In this document: positions 14,988-24,213 of the stretch, in pieces | Position numbering within the stretch: the first letter of the stretch is position 1 | Layout of the letters: each line of letters opens with the position of its first letter | NCBI GenBank assembly: GCA_017434895.1 | Contig: JAFSGB010000002.1 | Location: 1 to 36,469 of the forward strand | Length of the DNA: 36,469 nt | Reading direction: 5' to 3' | Source: Clostridia bacterium | GTDB lineage: Bacteria > Bacillota > Clostridia > Oscillospirales > Acutalibacteraceae | Notes under the pieces: model-generated | What the model was told of the DNA's origin: nothing | What the model saw: only the letters and a program-made list of their open reading frames with translations | Database searches by the model: none | Position numbers and translations under genes: made by a program

Positions 14988-15689
14988 TTATTTAAATATA
15001 CTCTTGTATGCAATTTCACCGGCATTTTTATCCAAGTTACAGTGTATTATCCAAACTTCGGTTTGAGATAACAATCTGTCAGCCAGTTCCATTGTTTTAA
15101 TGAGTGCCTCGGGGTTGGTTTTAGGCATATAAACCTGATTTAAAATCCGCTCAACAACCGTTTCTTTACTGACCTTCTCCACAAAGTTAGCGTCGCTTCT
15201 TTCAATAAAGCAGATGTGCTTTAGGGGTACCTTTGTGTTGGAACCGAGCTTTTCCTTGCCGCACCACGGAGTACCGTAGGCAATAGGGACTCCGTCTATA
15301 AAACGTACAATCGGCTTGTCACCGTTTACAACGGTCATTTTGTCACCTAAATAGCTTTGCCAACGGCTTAAATGGGTAGTTTTTCCCGTACCGCTCTTGG
15401 CAGCAAAGGCAACACCAATACCGTCTACGCTAAAACAGGCAGAATGCAAGACAAAGGCATTATGTAATGGCAAAATTTCGCCCATTTTTCTAAATACCGC
15501 AATAAATTCAAGGTAAGGTTTACTGAAATGCTGCTCCGATACCGAAGCCTCGCAGTCAATGTCGGTTTCACTCACAGAAATATTAAAATCAGCAGTATCA
15601 AAAGAGGCCTTGTAATCCATAGCTTCTTTGCTTATTCTACCGTATTTTTCGTCAATTTCCCATTTAAATTCGGCAAATAAATATTTCAT
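14988..15689 (-). CDS. HprK-like P-loop kinase-fold protein
   Basis: The 233-residue soluble protein has a Walker A loop AAKSGTGKTTH at residues 96-106, preceded by LHSACF (H82). It is followed by VVNGDKPIVR and YGTPWCGKEKL, a layout like the HPr kinase/PEP carboxykinase superfamily core. It lacks the N-terminal domain of true HprK and the long C-terminal signature, so HPr is not necessarily its target; similar small proteins are annotated as HprK-related. It starts 1 base after the pyruvate kinase stop, so the two are translationally coupled and it may act on a metabolic partner. The stop abuts the hairpin-array repeat, whose terminal hairpin may end the transcript. Confidence 0.65.
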   Translation of the reverse strand: MKYLFAEFKWEIDEKYGRISKEAMDYKASFDTADFNISVSETDIDCEASVSEQHFSKPYLEFIAVFRKMGEILPLHNAFVLHSACFSVDGIGVAFAAKSGTGKTTHLSRWQSYLGDKMTVVNGDKPIVRFIDGVPIAYGTPWCGKEKLGSNTKVPLKHICFIERSDANFVEKVSKETVVERILNQVYMPKTNPEALIKTMELADRLLSQTEVWIIHCNLDKNAGEIAYKSIFK

Positions 15690-15690
15690 A

Positions 15691-17106
15691 TTAAATAATC
15701 TCTACCTTTATAAGGTCGGTGTTGCCGGATTTTCCGTTGGTAACACCGCCGGTTAGTACAATTCGTTCGCCTTTTTTGAGATTTAAAACATTCTTGGTTT
15801 TTTGTGTTGCAGTGTAGAACATAACATCGGTGGAGTTGTAGTTTTCACCCATAACGGGCACAACACCCCAAGAAAGCGAAAGCTTTCGCCAGTTTTTTTC
15901 GTTTGTAGTAAAGCCTATAATATTAACGTGGGGTCTAAAACGGGATACCATTCGTGCAGTCATACCCGAAAGGGAGCAGACTACAATGGCGCTGGCGTCA
16001 ATATCAATAGCCATTCCGCAGGTTGCATGGGAAATGGCATCCACAGTGTTTTTAATTTTAAATTCGCGTGTTCTGAAACGCTTTGCATAGTGGATATTTT
16101 TTTCTGTATTTTCGGCAATTAAAGCCATAGTTTTAACCGCTTCTACGGGGTACCTTCCTGCGGCGGTTTCACCCGAAAGCATAATAGCGCTTGTGCCGTC
16201 ATAAACTGCGTTGGCAACATCGGAAATTTCGGCTCTGGTGGGACGGGGATTGTAAATCATAGATTCAAGCATTTCCGTGGCGGTAATAACACGCTTTCCA
16301 AGAAGTCGGCACTTGGTGATAAGCTTCTTTTGAATATCGGGAAGCTCCTCAAAGGGAATTTCCACGCCCATATCACCGCGGGCAATCATTATACCGTCGC
16401 ATTCCTCGCAAATGTCTTCAATATTATCCACACCCGAACGGTTTTCGATTTTTGCGATAATGTCAATATCGCTAGCGCCGATTTCCTTTAAATAATTCTT
16501 AACATCAATCAAATCTTGGCGGCAAGAAACAAAGGAACAAGCAAGAAAATCAATATCGTGCTCTACACCAAATAAAATATCAGCCTTGTCTTGTTCGCTC
16601 AAATAAACCTGTTTAAGGGTTTTATTTGGAAAACTCATACTTTTTCTGTTAGAAAGCTCTCCGCCAATTAAAACCTTGGTGTGAACCTCTGTGTCGACAC
16701 AGTCTACAACCTCAAAGGACAAAAGTCCGTTATTAAGCAGAATAATATCGCCCTTATTCATTTCATTGGGCAAATCCTTGTAGTTGACTGAAACCCTGTT
16801 TTCATCACCCTCGATTTCCTCGGAAGTGAAGGTGAAGTTATCGCCAGAATTCAGAAAAATCTTATCATTTTTAAAGGTTTTAATTCGGTACTCAGGACCC
16901 TTTGTATCAAGCATAATAGCAATGGGCAAGTCCAGCTTTTCGCGAATTTTTTTTATAATTGAAATACGCTGGGCATGGTCTTGGTGGGTGTTATGTGAAA
17001 AGTTTAGTCGGGCAACGTTCATACCCGCCTTACATAATTCTTCAACAGTCTTTTCGTCACCGCTTGCGGGACCAATTGTGCAAACGATTTTTGTTTTTCT
17101 GAACAT
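15691..17106 (-). CDS. pyk: Pyruvate kinase
   Basis: Pyruvate kinase converts phosphoenolpyruvate and ADP to pyruvate and ATP. The 471-residue protein has the standard short form, without the extra C-terminal PEP-utiliser domain seen in many Bacillota. Motifs: KIVCTIGPAS and NVARLNFSH at the N terminus, MLDTKGPEYR, the K+/Mg2+ region DGIMIARGDMGVEIP, the signature ITATEMLESMI and the ALSGETAAGRYP-like loop (here IMLSGETAAGRYP). I prefer ATG 17106, 4 bases after GGTGAT; an in-frame GTG at 17118 overlaps that ribosome site. A candidate promoter (TTGTTA at 17147-17152, 17 bases, TAAAAT at 17124-17129) would leave a very short leader. It is coupled to the downstream HprK-like gene. Confidence 0.96.
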   Translation of the reverse strand: MFRKTKIVCTIGPASGDEKTVEELCKAGMNVARLNFSHNTHQDHAQRISIIKKIREKLDLPIAIMLDTKGPEYRIKTFKNDKIFLNSGDNFTFTSEEIEGDENRVSVNYKDLPNEMNKGDIILLNNGLLSFEVVDCVDTEVHTKVLIGGELSNRKSMSFPNKTLKQVYLSEQDKADILFGVEHDIDFLACSFVSCRQDLIDVKNYLKEIGASDIDIIAKIENRSGVDNIEDICEECDGIMIARGDMGVEIPFEELPDIQKKLITKCRLLGKRVITATEMLESMIYNPRPTRAEISDVANAVYDGTSAIMLSGETAAGRYPVEAVKTMALIAENTEKNIHYAKRFRTREFKIKNTVDAISHATCGMAIDIDASAIVVCSLSGMTARMVSRFRPHVNIIGFTTNEKNWRKLSLSWGVVPVMGENYNSTDVMFYTATQKTKNVLNLKKGERIVLTGGVTNGKSGNTDLIKVEII

Positions 17107-17170
17107 TCTAATCACCACTTATAATTTTATCACAAAAGCAGTGTAATAACAATAAAAAATCAATAATTTA

Positions 17171-17200
17171 ATAGAAATAAAGGGCATAACGCCCTTTATT
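17171..17200 (-). terminator. Terminator after the DUF5685-DnaJ-membrane protein operon
   Basis: The stem AATAAAGGGC / GCCCTTTATT (17176-17185 with 17191-17200) overlaps the stop of the membrane protein gene and is followed on the minus strand by TTTCTATT. It separates this operon from pyk. Confidence 0.75.
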
Positions 17201-17723
17201 TAAAAAATTGTTTTATTTTAGGTTTTATAACCGATATATAAACTGTTGCCATTCTTGAAACGGCAATATCGTAAAGCATAAATGCTACATTGCCCAGAGC
17301 CAACAGTATAACTGCACCGTATTTTCCAAGTGAACCGAAGTCCTCAAGACTAATCCCCATTGGCTTTGCAAAGATTAAGTAACACAACAGCACTGCGCAG
17401 TTGAAGATTAAAATTCTAACCGACCATTCCAATACAGGTTTTCGCCATTTGTCAATAACCGCTTTTAAAATAGGGTAGTAGCCTAAAAAGAAAACATAAA
17501 GCAGTCGGCTTTCCGGTTCTGCAGAAAGAAAAACAAGCACTGCCGAGGAAAGATAGGCAACAAACGCCCATTTAAGGTTAATTTCTATTACCACTATCAT
17601 TATGAAAAGTCCGGCTATTGCGGGAATTGCATAGGTAAGATAGGGAAAATAGGACAGTAGCATAAAGGCTACTGCCAATGCCGCCATAATAGCGGAAAAT
17701 GTCAGCTTAGTATTCTTCTTCAT
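17196..17723 (-). CDS. Hypothetical integral membrane protein (about six helices)
   Basis: The 175-residue hydrophobic protein has about six predicted membrane segments (near residues 8-25, 28-47, 52-68, 75-90, 103-120 and 133-153) and a basic C-terminal tail KPKIKQFFK. Length and helix number resemble the S-component fold of ECF transporters, but I see no diagnostic motif, so function is left open. Its start lies 1 base after the DnaJ-like stop and has no ribosome site of its own, pointing to translational coupling. Confidence 0.7.
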   Translation of the reverse strand: MKKNTKLTFSAIMAALAVAFMLLSYFPYLTYAIPAIAGLFIMIVVIEINLKWAFVAYLSSAVLVFLSAEPESRLLYVFFLGYYPILKAVIDKWRKPVLEWSVRILIFNCAVLLCYLIFAKPMGISLEDFGSLGKYGAVILLALGNVAFMLYDIAVSRMATVYISVIKPKIKQFFK

Positions 17724-17724
17724 A

Positions 17725-18330
17725 TTAACAACAAGGCACTAAGTCGCCGCCCATCATTTCACAGCAACAGTCGGCGCAAATTAAATTCGTGCAGCAGTCA
17801 CAACTGTTACAACTGTTTGCGCCGCCGTAGCTTCTGTATGGGTTGTAGCCGGCGTTTGCCTGTCCCTGTGCACGGTTAAGCGCGTTTCTGTATTCAGGGT
17901 TAGTAGGCTCCATACGGCAAGCTGTTGCAAACGAGGTGTAGGCTTGGTCAAACCAACCTCTACGGTAAAGCACAGTGCCGTTAAGGAAATACCACTCGGC
18001 ATTACGGCTTCCAACGGGAACGCCATCAAGCACCTCTTGGGCTTGCTCCAGTCTGTTTTGCGAAATTAAAGAACGCACCTCAGGGAAAGAGGTTGCGCCG
18101 TTACTGCCTGCAAAATTGCCGTCATAGGTATTTTTTCTGCCTCGGCGACTATTAACAATAGCATCGTAAGCCTCATTGATTTCCTTCATTTTATCAGCTG
18201 CGAGTTCAGATAAGGGATTGTCCTGATAATTGTCGGGGTGGTACTTTCGCGCTAACTCGCGGTAGGCATTTTTAATTTCATCATCAGTGGCGTTTTTGTT
18301 AACGCCTAAAATGGAATAGGGGTCTTTCAT
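17725..18330 (-). CDS. J-domain protein with TPR-like middle and cysteine-rich tail
   Basis: The 201-residue protein has an N-terminal J domain (residues 3-62) with the catalytic HPD at 31-33, so it should stimulate a DnaK-type ATPase. Residues about 85-160 look like TPR helices ([40 protein letters not shown]). The last 30 residues hold ten cysteines in [15 protein letters not shown] and PCC groups, suggesting metal binding or a disulfide-type knot. It lacks the G/F and zinc domains of DnaJ proper. It overlaps the DUF5685 gene by 4 bases (ATGA) and is coupled to the following membrane protein. Confidence 0.88.
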   Translation of the reverse strand: MKDPYSILGVNKNATDDEIKNAYRELARKYHPDNYQDNPLSELAADKMKEINEAYDAIVNSRRGRKNTYDGNFAGSNGATSFPEVRSLISQNRLEQAQEVLDGVPVGSRNAEWYFLNGTVLYRRGWFDQAYTSFATACRMEPTNPEYRNALNRAQGQANAGYNPYRSYGGANSCNSCDCCTNLICADCCCEMMGGDLVPCC

Positions 18331-19163
18331 ATTTCAAGCTCCTTTTTAAATGTATCTTCAAGCCCTAGGTAAATAATATTTCCTAAAATATTCTTGTATT
18401 TCTTAATTTCCAAAAGCTCAAATGCCTTTGCTGACTCATTAATGCAAAAGTAAAGCTGAGGTTTAATTTTTTCTTTGGCTTCTTGGTGGGTTTTACAACT
18501 GAATTTTAAAACATTGTATTTGTTTTGTTTTAAGTCCTCATTGAAATCCCTTGCGGCATCTATCAAATAAATATATCTACCCATACAGTAGCCAAGGCGT
18601 TCTAAAACCCGTTTTTGGGTAGCGTCATCACTGCAAAGCATAAAAATTTTGGATAACGCTTTAGCAGTGGGGTCGGCAATGCGGTCAAGCTCATTGCAGT
18701 TTTCTTTTTCAAGCTTGCTTTGGGTGGTAATATATTCGTCGATATACTCCTTGGCTTCGGGATATTTTTTTGAAGCCTTTTTATAGGCACCATTAAAAAT
18801 CGGCATTAAAAGGCAAAACCCTAATTTTTTAAAGCCCTTTTCGTCGGTAATGTTATCAAGAATTTTATAGTAAAGCATAAGCATTGCAACTGCTGACGGC
18901 ATTGCAAGACTGTCGGTATTTTTGCAGTAATTACACTTTTTAAGGGGATTAAAGGCACATCTTTTTCGTTCTATTTCGTCACAGCCGTCTTTCAAGGACA
19001 TATTAAGCAGTGCCAAAAAGGTGAAATCAAAGCTTAGTGTCAATCGGGATAAAATTCCGTAGTGCTTTCCCAAGGTTTTACAAAGTGAGCAGTAAACCGC
19101 CTTGTACATTTCGTATTCCTTAACCTTAAGCTCGCCCTTGGAAATTCTTACATATCCAAACAT
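18327..19163 (-). CDS. DUF5685 family protein
   Basis: The 278-residue soluble protein opens [36 protein letters not shown], the recognisable start of the DUF5685 family. It has CSLC, then CDEIERKRC and CNYC in the first 85 residues, a likely metal site. The remainder is alpha-helical, with [16 protein letters not shown] near residue 210. This DxxxD-like helix pattern is somewhat like isoprenoid-synthase-fold proteins, but I would not assign an activity. GGGGTGA lies 5 bases before the ATG. It is first in an operon with the J-domain and membrane proteins. Function unknown. Confidence 0.82.
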   Translation of the reverse strand: MFGYVRISKGELKVKEYEMYKAVYCSLCKTLGKHYGILSRLTLSFDFTFLALLNMSLKDGCDEIERKRCAFNPLKKCNYCKNTDSLAMPSAVAMLMLYYKILDNITDEKGFKKLGFCLLMPIFNGAYKKASKKYPEAKEYIDEYITTQSKLEKENCNELDRIADPTAKALSKIFMLCSDDATQKRVLERLGYCMGRYIYLIDAARDFNEDLKQNKYNVLKFSCKTHQEAKEKIKPQLYFCINESAKAFELLEIKKYKNILGNIIYLGLEDTFKKELEI

Positions 19164-19227
19164 TTTTTCACCCCTTATTTTAACATTCTATTACTTTTAG
19201 CTTACTATTTGGTGAATAATGTGTAAA

Positions 19228-22065
19228 TTAAAGTATATTTTTAAGGAACTGTCCCGTATATGAACTTTTACACTCTGCCACCTTTTCGGGAGTGCCGCTT
19301 GCAACAACCGTACCGCCGTTGTTTCCGCCCTCAGGACCTAAATCAATTATATAGTCTGCAGTTTTTATTACATCGAGGTTGTGCTCAATTACAAGAACTG
19401 TGTTGCCTGTATCTACAAACTTTTGCAAAACCTCTATTAGCTTGTGAACATCCGCAGTGTGAAGTCCCGTTGTAGGCTCGTCCAAAATATAAATGGTCTT
19501 ACCCGTACCTCTTTTTGACAGCTCGGTGGCAAGCTTCACTCTCTGAGCTTCGCCACCCGAAAGCGTGGTCGCGGGCTGACCGATTTTAATGTAGCCTAGG
19601 CCTACATCGTAAAGGGTTTTAAGCTTTCGCTGAATTTTCGGTATGCTTTCAAAAAAATACATACCTTCCTCAACCGTCATTTCGAGAACATCATAAATGC
19701 TTTTGCCTTTGTATTTAACGCTTAAGGTTTCTCTGTTGTAACGACTTCCACCGCAAACCTCACAAGGTACATAAATGTCGGGTAAAAAGTGCATTTCAAT
19801 CTTTAAAATACCGTCGCCTTGGCAGGCTTCACACCGACCTCCCTTAACATTAAAGGAAAATCTGCCCGATGAGTAGCCGTGTATTTTAGCGTCCTTTGTA
19901 GATGCAAAAAGCTCACGTATATCGGTGAAAACGCCCGTATATGTGGCAGGGTTGGAACGGGGAGTTCTGCCAATGGGTGACTGGTCAATGTTGATTATCT
20001 TATCAAGATTTTCAACACCCTCAATTGACTTGTATTTACCCGCAATGGTCTTTGCACGGTTTAGCTTGTTTGCTAAAACCTTGTAAAGAATGTCATTAAC
20101 AAAGGAGGATTTACCGCTGCCCGAAACACCCGTAACACAGGTAAAGGTGCCAAGTGGGATTTTAACATTAATATTTTTAAGGTTGTTTTCAGAGGCACCC
20201 TTAACAGTAAGGAAATTTCCGTTGCCCTTACGACGGGTTTTCGGAACAGGTATCTTTTTTCTGCCCGTTAAATAGTCGCTTGTAATGGATTCCTTGCACT
20301 TTTTAAGCGCCTTAAGGTCGCCCGAAAAGACAACCTGACCCCCGTGAATACCAGCCCCTGGGCCAATGTCTACGATCCAGTCGGCGGCTCGCATAGTGTC
20401 TTCGTCATGTTCGACTACAATTACTGTATTTCCAAGATCGCGAAGCCTTTTAAGTGTTGCAATAAGACGTTCGTTATCCCTTTGGTGCAGCCCTATGCTA
20501 GGTTCGTCAAGAATATATAAAACACCCATTAAAGATGAGCCGATTTGTGTGGCAAGACGAATACGCTGACTTTCACCACCGGAAAGCGTACCCGATGAAC
20601 GGGAAAGGTCAAGATACTCCAGTCCCACGCTTTGCAAAAAGGTTAGTCGCTCCTTAATTTCCTTTAAAATGGGGGAGGAAATCATACCGTCACGCTGAGA
20701 AAATTTAAGGGTTTTAATAAATTCAAGCTCATCGCTTACAGACATATCGCAAAATTCTCTAATGCTTTTGCCTCCTACGGTTACGGCCAAATATTCGGGC
20801 TTTAGTCTAGCACCGTGACATTCGGGGCAGGGGCTTTCAAGCATATAGCTTTCGTATTCGTTTCGGGCATATTCGCTGTTCGTATCCTTATAACGTCTCT
20901 CAAGGTTATTTATAATACCTTCAAATGGAGCGTGGTAAACACCACCGCCAAAATCAATGTTGCGGTGAAGCTCCAGCTTTATGTCACCCGTACCGTAAAG
21001 CACGGCGTTTTGTACCTCACTTGAAAGTTTTTTCCAAGGTGTATTAACATCAAAATTATAATGCTTTGCAAGACCTTCATAATACATTTTGGCAATACTG
21101 CTGGCATCGGGGTGAAACCAAGAATTAACGCCCCAGCCTGCGGCTTTAATGCAACCCTCTGTTAAGGACTTGTCCTCGTCATTGATAATTAGACGCGGGT
21201 CAATCTTTTTAAAGCTGCCAATACCCGTACAAACTGGGCAGGCACCCATGGGATTGTTGAAAGAAAACATTGTAGGGGTGAGCTCGGGTATACTGATTCC
21301 ATGCTCGTCACAAGCATAGGTTTGGGAAAACTGAAGTTCTTCGCCACCGATAACATCTGCGGCAATTAACCCTCCTGAGAGTGCAACGGCAGTTTCAATA
21401 CTGTCGGTTAAGCGGGATACAATATCAGATTTGATTACAAGGCGGTCGACAATAACCTCAATTAAATGTTTTTTATTTTTGTCAAGGGTTATATTTTCAG
21501 ATAAATCGTAAATATTGCCGTCAATTCTGGCTCTGGAATAACCGGATTTCCTAAGGGAATCAAGCTCCTTTGCGTGCTCGCCCTTGCGGTTTTTTACAAT
21601 AGGACTTAGGATTTGAATTTTGGTACCCTCGTCTAGCTTCATTATAACATCAACAATTTGGTCGGTGGTTTGCTGACTGATTTCCTTACCGCAAACGGGA
21701 CAGTGTGGAACACCTACACGGGCATATAAAAGGCGCAAATAATCGTAAATTTCAGTAACCGTTCCAACGGTAGAACGAGGATTTTTGGAGGTGGTTTTTT
21801 GGTCAATGGATATGGCGGGAGAAAGACCCTCAATGGTGTCAACATCGGGTTTTTCCATTTGTCCTAAGAACTGGCGGGCATAAGAGGACAGAGATTCAAC
21901 ATAACGGCGTTGACCCTCGGCATAAATAGTATCAAAAGCAAGGGAGGATTTACCGCTTCCTGAAAGACCGGTAAACACAACTAACTTGTCCCTTGGAATT
22001 TCAACATCAATATTTTTTAAATTGTTTTCGTTAGCGCCCTTAATTACGAGCTTATCGTTTGCCAA
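19228..22065 (-). CDS. uvrA: Excinuclease ABC subunit A
   Basis: UvrA recognises damaged DNA in nucleotide excision repair together with UvrB. The 945-residue protein has two ABC ATPase modules (Walker [10 protein letters not shown] near residue 32 and GVSGSGKSS near 642; LSGGESQR and LSGGEAQR signatures) and zinc-binding motifs CPVC, CPECHG and CEACQGDG...CEVCGG. The start codon is TTG at 22065, preceded by GGAGG 7 bases upstream. uvrB is not adjacent. The core promoter overlaps a strong inverted repeat (22083-22117), which may be an operator. Confidence 0.97.
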   Translation of the reverse strand: MANDKLVIKGANENNLKNIDVEIPRDKLVVFTGLSGSGKSSLAFDTIYAEGQRRYVESLSSYARQFLGQMEKPDVDTIEGLSPAISIDQKTTSKNPRSTVGTVTEIYDYLRLLYARVGVPHCPVCGKEISQQTTDQIVDVIMKLDEGTKIQILSPIVKNRKGEHAKELDSLRKSGYSRARIDGNIYDLSENITLDKNKKHLIEVIVDRLVIKSDIVSRLTDSIETAVALSGGLIAADVIGGEELQFSQTYACDEHGISIPELTPTMFSFNNPMGACPVCTGIGSFKKIDPRLIINDEDKSLTEGCIKAAGWGVNSWFHPDASSIAKMYYEGLAKHYNFDVNTPWKKLSSEVQNAVLYGTGDIKLELHRNIDFGGGVYHAPFEGIINNLERRYKDTNSEYARNEYESYMLESPCPECHGARLKPEYLAVTVGGKSIREFCDMSVSDELEFIKTLKFSQRDGMISSPILKEIKERLTFLQSVGLEYLDLSRSSGTLSGGESQRIRLATQIGSSLMGVLYILDEPSIGLHQRDNERLIATLKRLRDLGNTVIVVEHDEDTMRAADWIVDIGPGAGIHGGQVVFSGDLKALKKCKESITSDYLTGRKKIPVPKTRRKGNGNFLTVKGASENNLKNINVKIPLGTFTCVTGVSGSGKSSFVNDILYKVLANKLNRAKTIAGKYKSIEGVENLDKIINIDQSPIGRTPRSNPATYTGVFTDIRELFASTKDAKIHGYSSGRFSFNVKGGRCEACQGDGILKIEMHFLPDIYVPCEVCGGSRYNRETLSVKYKGKSIYDVLEMTVEEGMYFFESIPKIQRKLKTLYDVGLGYIKIGQPATTLSGGEAQRVKLATELSKRGTGKTIYILDEPTTGLHTADVHKLIEVLQKFVDTGNTVLVIEHNLDVIKTADYIIDLGPEGGNNGGTVVASGTPEKVAECKSSYTGQFLKNIL

Positions 22066-22082
22066 AACAGTTCCTCCAAAAT

Positions 22083-22128
22083 AAAAAAATCACATAGCTA
22101 TTATATGTGATTTTTTTTACAATGTAAA
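22083..22128 (-). promoter_or_regulatory. uvrA promoter overlapped by an inverted repeat
   Basis: On the minus strand, TTTACA (22128-22123), 17 bases and TATAAT (22105-22100) form a good SigA promoter. The arms AAAAAAATCACATA (22083-22096) and TATGTGATTTTTTT (22104-22117) form a 14-bp inverted repeat spanning the -10 element. It could be a repressor operator, a terminator for the upstream DUF1294 gene, or both. It does not match the Bacillus-type LexA box (CGAACN4GTTCG). Confidence 0.6.
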
Positions 22129-22226
22129 TGTTTTTTTGAGATTCTTAGTCACAATAAATTGTTCCTTGTAAGGATATAAATAAAATAGGCACTGCATCTT
22201 TTTCATTCTTGAGCGTAGCAAAGAAT

Positions 22227-22490
22227 TTAAAATATGTGTTTAAAATACAAAAAAATAATTAATTGCAGAATTATTATAAGCGGAATACCCAGCATAAACC
22301 GTTTGTGCAGTGTTTTGTGGCGAATGACTTTCATTGTCAAATACATTCCCACACCGCCTCCCAAAAAGCAAAGAGCAAAAAGTGTTCGCTCCTTTATACG
22401 CCAACCGCCCGTTTTGGCTTGGTGCTTATCGAAAACACAAAAAATGACAGATATTAAATTTATACTTAAAAGATAAATTATATACGGCAT
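22227..22490 (-). CDS. DUF1294 family small membrane protein
   Basis: The 87-residue protein has about three hydrophobic segments and the family pattern: FCVFDKHQAKTGGWRIKERTLFALCFLGGGVGMYLTM followed by RHKTLHKRFMLGIPLI. AGGTGAT lies upstream of the ATG. It sits between sigE and uvrA as a single gene. Function unknown. Confidence 0.88.
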   Translation of the reverse strand: MPYIIYLLSINLISVIFCVFDKHQAKTGGWRIKERTLFALCFLGGGVGMYLTMKVIRHKTLHKRFMLGIPLIIILQLIIFLYFKHIF

Positions 22491-22514
22491 TGTATCACCT
22501 ATGCTTATTGTATT

Positions 22515-22547
22515 AAAAAATGAGACTTATTTCAAGCCTCATTTTTT
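22515..22547 (-). terminator. Terminator of the spoIIGA-sigE operon
   Basis: On the minus strand TGAGGCT pairs with AGTCTCA (one G-U pair), extended by A and T runs. Its 5' arm overlaps the last codons of sigE. Confidence 0.7.
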
Positions 22548-23230
22548 TCTATCTGTTTTTTAAGCTTATTTATAATTCTTTTTTCAAGTCTCGAAATATA
22601 CGATTGGGAAATCCCTAAGGCATCCGCTACTTGCGATTGGGTGTATTCGGTGTAGCCGTTCATACCAAACCGCATTTCCATTATTTGCTTTTCACGTACA
22701 GGCAGTCCACAGACAAAAGCTAATAGCTGATGCCGTTCGTCCTCCATTTCCACGTCTCTGCCTACCTCGTCGCCCTCACTTCCTAAAATGTCGGAGAGCA
22801 AAAGCTCGTTGCCGTCCCAGTCTACATTAAGTGGCTCGTCAATAGAAATTTCATTTTTTTGATTGGAGCTTTTTCGAAGATACATTAAAATTTCGTTTTC
22901 AATGCAACGGGAGGCGTAGGTTGCAAGCTTAATGTTCCTATCGGCACAGAAGGTGTTAACTGCTTTAATAAGCCCGATAGTACCTATGGAAATCAAATCC
23001 TCAATACCGGCAGATACATTATCGAATTTTCTTGCAATATACACTACAAGTCTAAGGTTATGAACAATCAGTGTGTTTCTGGCATCGTCGGTATTTTCTG
23101 CTAAAAGTCTTGACTCTGCCTCGGCGGATAGTGGTGGCGGCAGTGTTTCGGGTCCGTTTATGTAATAGGTAGGGGAAATCAGCCCCAAGCGGGCGAGGAG
23201 TTTATATATTAATCTTTTCAGTATTTTCAT
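22532..23230 (-). CDS. sigE: RNA polymerase sporulation sigma factor SigE (pro-form)
   Basis: SigE directs early mother-cell transcription in sporulation. The 232-residue product starts with the hydrophobic/basic pro-sequence [17 protein letters not shown] and an [14 protein letters not shown] segment typical of pro-SigE, followed by sigma region 2 ([32 protein letters not shown]) and region 4 ([29 protein letters not shown]). It overlaps the end of spoIIGA by 29 bases; AAGGT lies upstream of the ATG. SpoIIGA is the expected processing protease. sigG, usually next, is absent here; a terminator closes the operon. Confidence 0.95.
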   Translation of the reverse strand: MKILKRLIYKLLARLGLISPTYYINGPETLPPPLSAEAESRLLAENTDDARNTLIVHNLRLVVYIARKFDNVSAGIEDLISIGTIGLIKAVNTFCADRNIKLATYASRCIENEILMYLRKSSNQKNEISIDEPLNVDWDGNELLLSDILGSEGDEVGRDVEMEDERHQLLAFVCGLPVREKQIMEMRFGMNGYTEYTQSQVADALGISQSYISRLEKRIINKLKKQIEKNEA

Positions 23231-24074
23231 TTTTTTTACCTTCTAAATCGAGTATTTTTGGGTTTAAAATTGCTGAATAATCCTCTTTTATAGGTGCTTT
23301 TGAAATGGCTAGTATAGGATTATTAAGTGATATTGTTTTATCCTCTAAATAAATTTCCCCCATATCACAGCGAAAGCCCTCTAAAATGCTTCCGCCCGAA
23401 ACGGTATCGCAAGGAATTGTGCGAAAACGGGTGGCAAGCAAAGGGTCTTTGATTATATCTGTATTGCCGAAAAGTGCAACTGCCACCGATTTATCTGCAA
23501 TTATGATTTCACTCTCTGACATTATATCCACAAGAGAATTTCCCGTATCTATAATAGCGGTGGCACCTACGCTTTTACCTAGGGCATAGAGCGTAATATT
23601 GCACCGCTTAGCATTTTTCGAGGATATTGCAAATATTTTTGAAAGTATTATATACAAAAAATATCCTACAACAGTAAATGTGATTAGCACTACGGGAGAA
23701 ATGTTAAAATAAACCACCGAATTGTTAATTACCATACCCTTTGGACGTGCTACCTGCCAAAGGGAAATCATAAGTCCGCCGTAAATGCATGTCACCGCAA
23801 AAAGGGTAATCACCGAACGAAAAAAGCTTTTAAGTGAGCGATATCCCACGCAAATAAGCATTAAAACGCCACTCATCGCAAGATGAACTAAATATTCAAC
23901 TAAAACAGGGGATTTTGGTAAAAATATGTAGAGTGAAAAGAAAGTGCCCACTACCGAGGCGGATATAATTCTAAAGGGTTTTACTGTGATTTTTAAAAGC
24001 CGAAGGCTTATTTTTAAAAGGAAAAAATCAATTATCAAATTGACGACTAACAGTATGTCGGCGTAAACTATCAT
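23202..24074 (-). CDS. spoIIGA: Pro-SigE processing aspartic protease SpoIIGA
   Basis: The 290-residue protein has five to six N-terminal membrane helices, starting [27 protein letters not shown] as in the family. A cytoplasmic domain follows, with the aspartic-protease-like motif [13 protein letters not shown] and a later [10 protein letters not shown] segment. It activates pro-SigE after septation in response to a forespore signal in the known system. ATG 24074 is preferred because AGGGGT lies 6 bases upstream; an in-frame ATG at 24134 lacks one and would add 20 residues. It overlaps sigE by 29 bases. Confidence 0.93.
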   Translation of the reverse strand: MIVYADILLVVNLIIDFFLLKISLRLLKITVKPFRIISASVVGTFFSLYIFLPKSPVLVEYLVHLAMSGVLMLICVGYRSLKSFFRSVITLFAVTCIYGGLMISLWQVARPKGMVINNSVVYFNISPVVLITFTVVGYFLYIILSKIFAISSKNAKRCNITLYALGKSVGATAIIDTGNSLVDIMSESEIIIADKSVAVALFGNTDIIKDPLLATRFRTIPCDTVSGGSILEGFRCDMGEIYLEDKTISLNNPILAISKAPIKEDYSAILNPKILDLEGKKNENTEKINI

Positions 24075-24091
24075 ATAAATACCCCTATAAA

Positions 24092-24124
24092 ATATTACCA
24101 CTTTACACTTTAAAATTTTGTCAA
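24092..24124 (-). promoter_or_regulatory. spoIIGA promoter with 21-bp spacer
   Basis: On the minus strand, TTGACA (24124-24119) and TAATAT (24097-24092) are separated by 21 bases. That is too long for unaided SigA polymerase but resembles the 22-bp spacer of the Spo0A-activated Bacillus subtilis spoIIG promoter. Two 0A-like boxes (ATACGAA at 24141, AGTCGAA at 24152) lie upstream, 11 bases apart. Confidence 0.6.
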
Positions 24125-24140
24125 TAGCGATCAAAGAAAT

Positions 24141-24158
24141 ATACGAAAAACAGTCGAA
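24141..24158 (+). promoter_or_regulatory. Two Spo0A-box-like sites between spoIIGA and copA
   Basis: AGTCGAA at 24152-24158 matches the 0A box TGNCGAA at 6 of 7 bases and ATACGAA at 24141-24147 at 5 of 7. They are in the same orientation one helical turn apart, as in tandem Spo0A sites. They lie about 55-75 bases upstream of the predicted spoIIGA transcript start. Confidence 0.4.
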
Positions 24159-24165
24159 ATCAGTC

Positions 24166-24194
24166 TTGCAAAAAGAAAAAAATAAGAGTATACT
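24166..24194 (+). promoter_or_regulatory. copA promoter
   Basis: TTGCAA (24166-24171), 17-base spacer, TATACT (24189-24194); the ribosome site AGGAGG is at about 24203. No clear CsoR- or CopY-type operator was seen. Confidence 0.7.
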
Positions 24195-24213
24195 TAAAAT
24201 CTAGGAGGCGCTT

